From an uncultured Prochlorococcus sp. (GTDB lineage: Bacteria; Cyanobacteriota; Cyanobacteriia; PCC-6307; Cyanobiaceae), in contig CACCZQ010000006.1 of NCBI GenBank assembly GCA_902550485.1, forward strand, positions 1 through 43,750: a stretch of DNA of 43,750 nt. The letters are read 5' to 3'. The notes below the pieces were generated by a model, which was not told the DNA's origin, searched no databases, and saw only the letters and a program-made list of their open reading frames with translations. The position numbers and the translations under genes are program-made. Positions 39,909 through 43,750 of this stretch are shown here, one piece after another. Within the stretch, counting starts at the first letter, position 1. Every line of letters starts with the position of its first letter.

Positions 39909-39980
39909 GCGGATGTAGCTCAGTGGTAGAGCATCTCCTTGCCAAGGAGAATGTCGAGAGTTCGAATCTCTTCATCCGCT
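39909..39980 (+). tRNA. tRNA-Gly (anticodon GCC)
   Basis: A complete cloverleaf of 72 nt. The acceptor stem GCGGATG pairs with CATCCGC, the D-arm is AGCTCAGTGGTAGAGC, the anticodon stem TCTCC/GGAGA encloses loop TTGCCAA with anticodon GCC, and the T-arm has loop TTCGAAT. The discriminator is T and no CCA is encoded. It has no disruption, so any integration has kept the gene intact. It is the likely attachment gene for the recombinase 140 bp downstream. Confidence 0.98.
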
Positions 39981-39990
39981 TCCCTAAATT

Positions 39991-40013
39991 CCTGTTACAG
40001 ACAGGGTTTTTTA
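39991..40013 (+). terminator. Rho-independent terminator after tRNA-Gly
   Basis: The inverted repeat CCTGT-TACAG-ACAGG is followed by GTTTTTTATT. The stem has three G-C pairs and is followed by six T, a compact intrinsic terminator placed 10 nt after the tRNA. Confidence 0.75.
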
Positions 40014-40047
40014 TTGGTTAGAGATATTTTCTAAATAAGTGTTTGTA

Positions 40048-40087
40048 AGTGCATAATATCGATTCTGCACTAATATATGCACTAATA
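40048..40087 (+). repeat. Clustered TGCAC repeats upstream of the recombinase
   Basis: The 10-mer TGCACTAATA occurs twice (40066-40075 and 40078-40087), and AGTGCATA (40048-40055) is the exact inverse of TATGCACT (40076-40083). This gives one inverted and two direct GTGCA/TGCAC sites in 40 bp between the tRNA terminator and the recombinase start. Such clusters are typical of recombinase-binding or autoregulatory sites. Confidence 0.6.
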
Positions 40088-40122
40088 GCACTTTTTCAAA
40101 TGGCAAGCAGTAACAAAGATTC

Positions 40123-41385
40123 ATGGGTTCAAGACTTAAGAAAGTTAATCTCACTAATAACGGCCGAGGATGGCGTGTAAACGGCGAAGGATCGGGAAGA
40201 ACTAAAGTTATTTACGTTATTAACGAGGGTAAAGGGGCTGCAAATAATAGGCTTACAAAGACAATAAATATTAATTGGGAAAAAGCTAATATCGCAAAAA
40301 TTAATGGGGCTATTGATTTTATAAAACCACTCGTAGTTAATAAGAAAGTTTCACTATCTGATGCTGCTAAAAGATGGGAAGCTCAAAATTTACCCCAAGA
40401 GAAAAAAGTATCTGATGTTATTTGGGATGAAGTACTAATCGCATTTGAAAAAACTAAAGAAGGTCTAAGCTCTAAAACTGGTATGGAGTGGACTAGAAGA
40501 GTTGATCGATTTAAAGAAGTAATGAATAAAAAACCTACACCAACTTCGGGAGAAGATTTTGTCAAAAAATACGCTAAAAATTTCTTTGATGATATTCCCT
40601 CGGGTTCAGATTCCAGAAAAAGATATTTAGATTCCGTTTATAAAATTCTTGAATATGGAGTCAATCGCCACGGCATGAGTGAAAGATGGCTTCCACCTCA
40701 TAAAGACTTAGCTAAAGAACTGGTCGGAGATAATACAAGAACTACAGAAGATACAGTAACTCCACCAATATCTGACGCTGATCTAGCAATATTATTAGAC
40801 ACACTAAAAGAAATAAATCCTAAGTTATATTTAGCGGTCGGATTGATCGCATTGCATGGATTAAGACTTTCAGAATTAGCCACTCTTGAAGTAAGAGATG
40901 GAAATAAATTATTTGTCGGAAGTATCAAGAAAAACGTCCAGAATAAGGGCAAAAAGAATCCACCACGTAGAGTATTTGCACTAGATATTTTGGGTAGAGA
41001 AGGGCTAGGAAATGAGCTTGTAGCTCAATATAAAAGCGGCTTAGTTGGACTTCCAGAAGCGATCGAAAATCAAATTAAGATGGTTCAAAAAAAGAGAAGA
41101 TTTGCGGATGCTGGTGCAACATTAACCCAACAATTAAATAGAACAATTATTTGGAAACAGATAGCTAAAAAGACTAAAGGATTAACTCCTTATAGCCTTC
41201 GTCATAGATGGGCTTGGATAGCTCACAAAGCTAGCGATAATCCAATATCAATAAGAGATGCCGCCGAAGCAATGGGTCATACACCCGCAACACACTTAAA
41301 TTTTTACGGCCGTTGGACTAGTGAAGCATCTATCGAAGCTGCTGTCGCTCGACATCAAAAAAATGCCTTTGAAGTAGGTGTCTAA
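40123..41385 (+). CDS. Tyrosine recombinase/integrase
   Basis: A 420-residue site-specific recombinase of the phage-integrase superfamily, likely driving integration and excision at the adjacent tRNA. The C-terminal catalytic domain shows R248 in HGLRLSELATL, a lysine-rich beta-hairpin candidate at K275-K278, R360 in the box II segment YSLRHRW, H386 in MGHTPATH, and the nucleophile Y395 in NFYGRW. Box II has Tyr (Y357) where many integrases have His (HxxR). The N-terminal ~230 residues form arm- and core-binding domains (SDAAKRWEAQN, WTRRVDRFKEVM). The start is the first ATG after an in-frame stop at 40111, with no strong ribosome-binding site. It runs in the same direction as tRNA-Gly. Confidence 0.93.
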   Translation: MGSRLKKVNLTNNGRGWRVNGEGSGRTKVIYVINEGKGAANNRLTKTININWEKANIAKINGAIDFIKPLVVNKKVSLSDAAKRWEAQNLPQEKKVSDVIWDEVLIAFEKTKEGLSSKTGMEWTRRVDRFKEVMNKKPTPTSGEDFVKKYAKNFFDDIPSGSDSRKRYLDSVYKILEYGVNRHGMSERWLPPHKDLAKELVGDNTRTTEDTVTPPISDADLAILLDTLKEINPKLYLAVGLIALHGLRLSELATLEVRDGNKLFVGSIKKNVQNKGKKNPPRRVFALDILGREGLGNELVAQYKSGLVGLPEAIENQIKMVQKKRRFADAGATLTQQLNRTIIWKQIAKKTKGLTPYSLRHRWAWIAHKASDNPISIRDAAEAMGHTPATHLNFYGRWTSEASIEAAVARHQKNAFEVGV

Positions 41386-41390
41386 TTTAA

Positions 41391-41435
41391 GATTGACAGT
41401 CGATCTACAATAAGGGGCAATTAGCTCCTTTTAAA
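41391..41435 (+). promoter_or_regulatory. Leader cassette copy 1: palindrome, -10 box and hairpin
   Basis: Reads GATTGACAGTCGATC (imperfect 15-bp palindrome, 41391-41405), then TACAAT (41406-41411, -10-like), then the hairpin AAGGGGC-AATTA-GCTCCTT (41412-41430, stem of 7 with one G-T pair) and a short T run. The TTG start codon begins 5 nt after the hairpin. It is about 38 of 41 positions identical to the copy at 42988. The hairpin could also end integrase transcripts; the 5' arm is SD-like and the 3' arm anti-SD-like. Confidence 0.7.
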
Positions 41436-42032
41436 TTGAAATTTTTTCTAACAATAATAATTTCTATTTTTATTTTTCCTCAATATTTATTATCAAGCCA
41501 ATTTGGGTTAAATATGGGAGAGACAAAGGAAGATATATCTAATAAAGGTGTTTCTCTCAAAGATGATGGAAATTATTGGTATACGACAAAGGATCTTCCA
41601 AAAGGCAACTCTAAATTAACTAAATATGATTTATTAATAACCCCAAAATCAGGCCTTTGTAAAATTTACAGTTATACAGATGTTATTTATTCAAATTCCT
41701 TTGGAAATCAACTCAAAAGCGAATTTGAATTTTTTGAAAAAGCATTAACAAAAAAATATGGCGACAATGAAAAATATGATTTTGTTCAAAGTGGCAGTAT
41801 CTGGAATGATACTCAATATTGGATGATGGGATTATTAAAAAAAGAAAGATACCTTACAACTTTTTGGAGCAAAAAAAATGGCTCAAATCTCCCTCAAAAT
41901 AATATTAAAAACATAACAGTTAACGCATCCGCAACTAGTAATGATGAAGGATACATCTATATAGCTTATGAGTTTTTAAATATCAAAGAATGTATGTCTG
42001 AATATAGAGAGTCTCAAACAGATAATATCTAA
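41436..42032 (+). CDS. Secreted hypothetical protein, element cargo
   Basis: A 198-residue protein with an N-terminal signal peptide (hydrophobic FFLTIIISIFIFPQYLLSS, likely cleaved near residue 21). The mature part begins FGLNMGETKEDISNKG, a phrase like the N-terminus of several small periplasmic proteins of unknown function. A single pair of cysteines (in GLCKIY and ECMSE) could form a disulfide. No enzymatic motif is seen. The start is TTG at 41436, chosen because it sits at the same 5-nt distance from the leader hairpin as the ATG of the gene at 43032. It follows the recombinase and is 7 bp upstream of the next gene. Confidence 0.75.
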   Translation: MKFFLTIIISIFIFPQYLLSSQFGLNMGETKEDISNKGVSLKDDGNYWYTTKDLPKGNSKLTKYDLLITPKSGLCKIYSYTDVIYSNSFGNQLKSEFEFFEKALTKKYGDNEKYDFVQSGSIWNDTQYWMMGLLKKERYLTTFWSKKNGSNLPQNNIKNITVNASATSNDEGYIYIAYEFLNIKECMSEYRESQTDNI

Positions 42033-42039
42033 AAATTAA

Positions 42040-42924
42040 ATGAAACGCTTAATACTCCCACTACTAGCTGCTCTCGCTTTACCTACTGCTATTAATGCAA
42101 ATATACAAATCAAAGATAGATTAGATACTCCTCATATTAATTTTATTAGTCAAAGAGCAATAGCCAATGTTGACTTAGAATTTGATGAACCTTCAGGTTT
42201 AGTTTTTGATGTAGATAAAAAGTCTCTTTGGACGGTTAGTGACGACACTTCCAAATTGTTTAATTTAGATCTTAAAGGAGATATAAATCGAAAAAAAACA
42301 ATTAATTCTCCTCTCGATGAAAGTGAAGGTATTACCTTGAATAAAAAACGTAATCTTTTAGTAGCTGTAATAGAATCTCAATATCCTAAAGTAGTTACTG
42401 TTGAATTGGATAGCGGAAAACATAAAAACTACTTATTAAGTGAAATGAAGAATTTTTCACTTATAAAAAAATTCTTTAAATTGCAGACCTTAAATAAAAG
42501 TCATGGACTAGAGGCAATAACTTTTTTACCAGAAGAGGAAACATATATTGTTGCAAAACAAGATTTTCCAGCAATGCTAATAAAAATTAACGGTGAATTA
42601 AATAAAATACTTAGTTTTAGAAAAATTGAAAAGTTCTCCAACTATGAAAATCAATTAAATAGTTTTGATATTAGTGGGCTTGATTATGATGTATTAAATA
42701 AAAAAATCTGGATATTGAGTGGTTTAAATAGGGAAATCTATATTTATGATTGGGATTCAAATACAATTATTAATCAATATAAAATCCCCTACATGAATTG
42801 GGCTGGAGGAATAGCAGTAAATTATGATGATAATAAATTTCACATAGTTACTGATGTAGATAATGAAGAGCCAATGTTATTTGTTCATTCTTATAACCCA
42901 GAATTAATATATCAAAATAAATAA
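42040..42924 (+). CDS. SdiA-regulated-like secreted beta-propeller protein
   Basis: A 294-residue exported protein. The signal peptide MKRLILPLLAALALPTAINA is followed by a domain resembling the SdiA-regulated family (PF06977-type, beta-propeller): EFDEPSGLVFDVDKKSLWTVSDDTSKLFNLDLKG, LDESEGITLNKKRNLLVAV, SHGLEAITFLPEEETYIVAKQD, NSFDISGLDYDVLNKKIWILSGLNREIYIYDWD and NWAGGIAVNYDDNKFHIVTDVDNEEP. These repeats are phytase/esterase-like blades, but catalytic residues are not assignable. It lies 7 bp after the preceding cargo gene and may share its transcript. Confidence 0.8.
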   Translation: MKRLILPLLAALALPTAINANIQIKDRLDTPHINFISQRAIANVDLEFDEPSGLVFDVDKKSLWTVSDDTSKLFNLDLKGDINRKKTINSPLDESEGITLNKKRNLLVAVIESQYPKVVTVELDSGKHKNYLLSEMKNFSLIKKFFKLQTLNKSHGLEAITFLPEEETYIVAKQDFPAMLIKINGELNKILSFRKIEKFSNYENQLNSFDISGLDYDVLNKKIWILSGLNREIYIYDWDSNTIINQYKIPYMNWAGGIAVNYDDNKFHIVTDVDNEEPMLFVHSYNPELIYQNK

Positions 42925-42952
42925 AAATTTTTACAAAATAAGGAAAGCTTAA

Positions 42953-43060
42953 ATGAAACGCTTACTACTTGCAGCTAAATTAAATACGATTGACAGTCAA
43001 TCTAAAATAAGGGGCAATTGCTCCTTTTTTAATGGATGGAACTGTATATGTCTTAACTAA
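42953..43060 (+). pseudogene. Truncated signal-peptide gene start
   Basis: A short frame of 35 codons begins with ATG AAA CGC TTA CTA CTT GCA GCT, nearly the same as the start of the gene at 42040 (16 identical bases, TTAAATGAAACGCTTA, then diverging). A strong ribosome-binding site AAGGAAAG lies about 8 nt upstream. After eight or so residues it runs straight into the second leader copy and ends by chance inside the next gene. It looks like a decapitated or interrupted copy of a secreted-protein gene. It may still be translated as a leader peptide. Confidence 0.55.
42988..43031 (+). promoter_or_regulatory. Leader cassette copy 2: palindrome, -10 box and hairpin
   Basis: Reads GATTGACAGTCAATC (perfect 7+1+7 palindrome, 42988-43002), TAAAAT (43003-43008), then AAGGGGC-AATT-GCTCCTT (43009-43026) followed by four further T and the ATG at 43032, again exactly 5 nt after the hairpin. 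Differences from copy 1 are G to A in the palindrome, C to A in the -10-like box, and one A missing from the loop. Confidence 0.7.
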
Positions 43061-43643
43061 TCCAGCGATGCCAGATTTAGTAAAGATTGGGAAAACTACT
43101 CGAGATGTATCTTTAAGACTTTCAGATTTATATACAACAGGCGTTCCATTACCTTTTGAATGTGAATATGCTGCAAAAGTTAAAGATGTAGATCAAACTG
43201 AAAAAGCTTTTCATCTTGGGTTTAAAAAAGACAGAGTGAATATAAAGAGAGAATTTTTTAAAATCGATCCTGAGCAAGCTATAGCTTTTTTAAAATTACT
43301 CGAAATAGAAGATATGACTCCTTCAGTGAGAAAAGAAGCTGATAGTGTCGATATTGAAGCTAAAGCATCGGTTGAAAAATTTAAGAAGGATAGATTACCA
43401 GTCGTTAACTATTTTGAGATGGGATTAGAGATTGGAGATGTATTTACTTACGAACTGGATCAAAATATAACTTGCACTGTAAAAAATCAGAGGAAAGTTG
43501 AGTATCAAGGTGAGGATTATTATTTAAGTGGCTTAACTCAAAAATTAATGAACACGGATAGCAGAATTAGAGGTAGTAAATATTGGTATCACAAGGGAAG
43601 GAATCTTGTTGAAATTTATAATGCCACATACGCTAAGGATTAG
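43032..43643 (+). CDS. T5orf172/GIY-YIG domain protein
   Basis: A 203-residue protein whose first ~85 residues form a T5orf172-type GIY-YIG domain. These include VYVLTNPAMPDLVKIGKTTRDVSLRLSDL (Y6, KIGKT at 19-22, R24 and R29), TGVPLPFECEYAAKVKD, and the family glutamate in REFFKIDPEQAI (E74). Such domains occur in phage and mobile-element proteins and may be nucleases, but activity is not proven here. The C-terminal half (MGLEIGDVFTYELDQNITCTVKNQRKVEYQGEDYYLSGLTQKLM) resembles DNA-linked PLD/GIY-YIG accessory regions seen in restriction-like proteins, a tentative parallel. The start is the ATG just after leader copy 2. Confidence 0.8.
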   Translation: MDGTVYVLTNPAMPDLVKIGKTTRDVSLRLSDLYTTGVPLPFECEYAAKVKDVDQTEKAFHLGFKKDRVNIKREFFKIDPEQAIAFLKLLEIEDMTPSVRKEADSVDIEAKASVEKFKKDRLPVVNYFEMGLEIGDVFTYELDQNITCTVKNQRKVEYQGEDYYLSGLTQKLMNTDSRIRGSKYWYHKGRNLVEIYNATYAKD

Positions 43644-43652
43644 TTAATAAAA

Positions 43653-43706
43653 GAACTCAAGGATTCTAACCTGCGAACGAGTGCTCCCAAAACACCCGCT
43701 CTAACT
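43653..43706 (-). pseudogene. Decayed tRNA-Pro-like fragment
   Basis: On the minus strand the sequence holds a D-arm half (TTAGAGC), an anticodon stem-loop (GGTGT-TTTGGGA-GCACT, the loop of tRNA-Pro UGG) and a T-arm-like GCAGG-TTAGAAT-CCTTG in which two of five pairs are lost and the loop has TTAGAAT instead of TTCGAAT. The 5' acceptor strand is missing and is replaced by A/T-rich DNA. It therefore cannot be a working tRNA and looks like a remnant of an attachment gene. Confidence 0.55.
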
Positions 43707-43750
43707 TTTTATTTTTGCTTCTAGACCGATTAATTTCATAAGAACTTTTG

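Larger units (their letters stand above)
39981..43750 (+). mobile_element. tRNA-Gly-anchored integrative element (tycheposon-like), left portion
   Basis: An intact tRNA-Gly is followed directly by a co-oriented tyrosine recombinase and then small accessory genes with no core function. A repeated leader (two copies), a truncated gene start and a decayed tRNA-like fragment follow. This matches the layout of tycheposons and related tRNA-anchored islands in Prochlorococcus. No second copy of the tRNA-Gly 3' end is seen before 43750, so the far boundary is probably outside the window, unless the tRNA-Pro-like fragment at 43653-43706 is an older boundary. The element call is inference from architecture. 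Confidence 0.65.

Noticed and set aside
40100-40180. A 26-codon frame (ATG at 40100, starting MASSNK) overlapping the recombinase start in another frame
   Set aside because: It ends quickly, has no strong ribosome-binding site, and the recombinase frame from 40123 reads naturally into a conserved N-terminal domain. A programmed or accidental frameshift joining the two is possible but nothing else supports it.
41412-41432. Reading the leader hairpins purely as intrinsic terminators
   Set aside because: They have T runs and could terminate the preceding transcripts, but the near-identity of two copies including upstream DNA, and equal 5-nt spacing to start codons, are better explained by a shared leader. 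Kept as an alternative, not as the main call.
43653-43706. Intact tRNA gene at the right edge
   Set aside because: The 5' acceptor strand is absent and the T-stem is broken, so a functional tRNA is not supported.
1-43750. CRISPR array, insertion sequence or restriction-modification locus
   Set aside because: No regularly spaced direct repeats, transposase or methyltransferase motifs were seen in any frame.

Overview
The window looks like a chromosomal segment of a high-light-adapted Prochlorococcus, or a very close marine picocyanobacterium. This is inferred from strong AT bias, very tight gene packing, photosynthetic genes (psbZ, a ycf37-like gene), sulfolipid genes (sqdB, sqdX), an acyl-lipid delta-9 desaturase, and a gene order I recognise as typical of that genus. 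No database search was possible.

Positions 1-39900 are ordinary core genome. From the left: the end of a small charged hypothetical protein; on the minus strand a chorismate-lyase-like protein, mnmG, dnaB, rplI and desC; on the plus strand a helix-turn-helix-like protein, a PLP enzyme of the methionine gamma-lyase/'aluminium resistance' family, gcvH and gcvP; an 82-aa orphan; sqdX and sqdB (UDP-sulfoquinovose to sulfolipid); thiG, a ycf37-like TPR gene, rplT and rpmI; a SpoIID-type protein and a membrane glycosyltransferase; dnaX, clpX, clpP and tig, forming a replication and protein quality-control run; asd and dapA (aspartate family) with RNase J; tilS; a DUF561 protein; uvrB; lysC; holA; cobH; mutS; psbZ; ribH. 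DNA replication and repair (dnaB, dnaX, holA, uvrB, mutS) and lysine/DAP synthesis (lysC, asd, dapA) are well represented.

Positions 39909-43750 are different. An intact tRNA-Gly(GCC) and a short hairpin terminator are followed at once by a tyrosine recombinase in the same orientation and then by small accessory genes: a secreted hypothetical, a secreted SdiA-regulated-like beta-propeller, and a T5orf172/GIY-YIG protein. The window closes on a decayed tRNA-Pro-like fragment. This is the architecture of tRNA-anchored, recombinase-bearing integrative elements of Prochlorococcus (tycheposon-like), and the element appears to run past the window's right edge.

The most interesting signal is inside this element. 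Two cargo genes, at 41436 and 43032, are preceded by nearly identical leaders of about 42 bp. Each leader has a 15-bp palindrome (GATTGACAGTCAATC in the second copy), a -10-like box, and a hairpin pairing AAGGGGC with GCTCCTT, ending exactly 5 nt before the start codon in both. A truncated copy of a signal-peptide gene start (42953) sits directly on the second leader. Together these suggest a reusable expression cassette, or a recombination module, that capped different cargo genes. There are no CRISPR arrays, insertion sequences or rRNA genes, and no gene-free stretch longer than about 300 bases.
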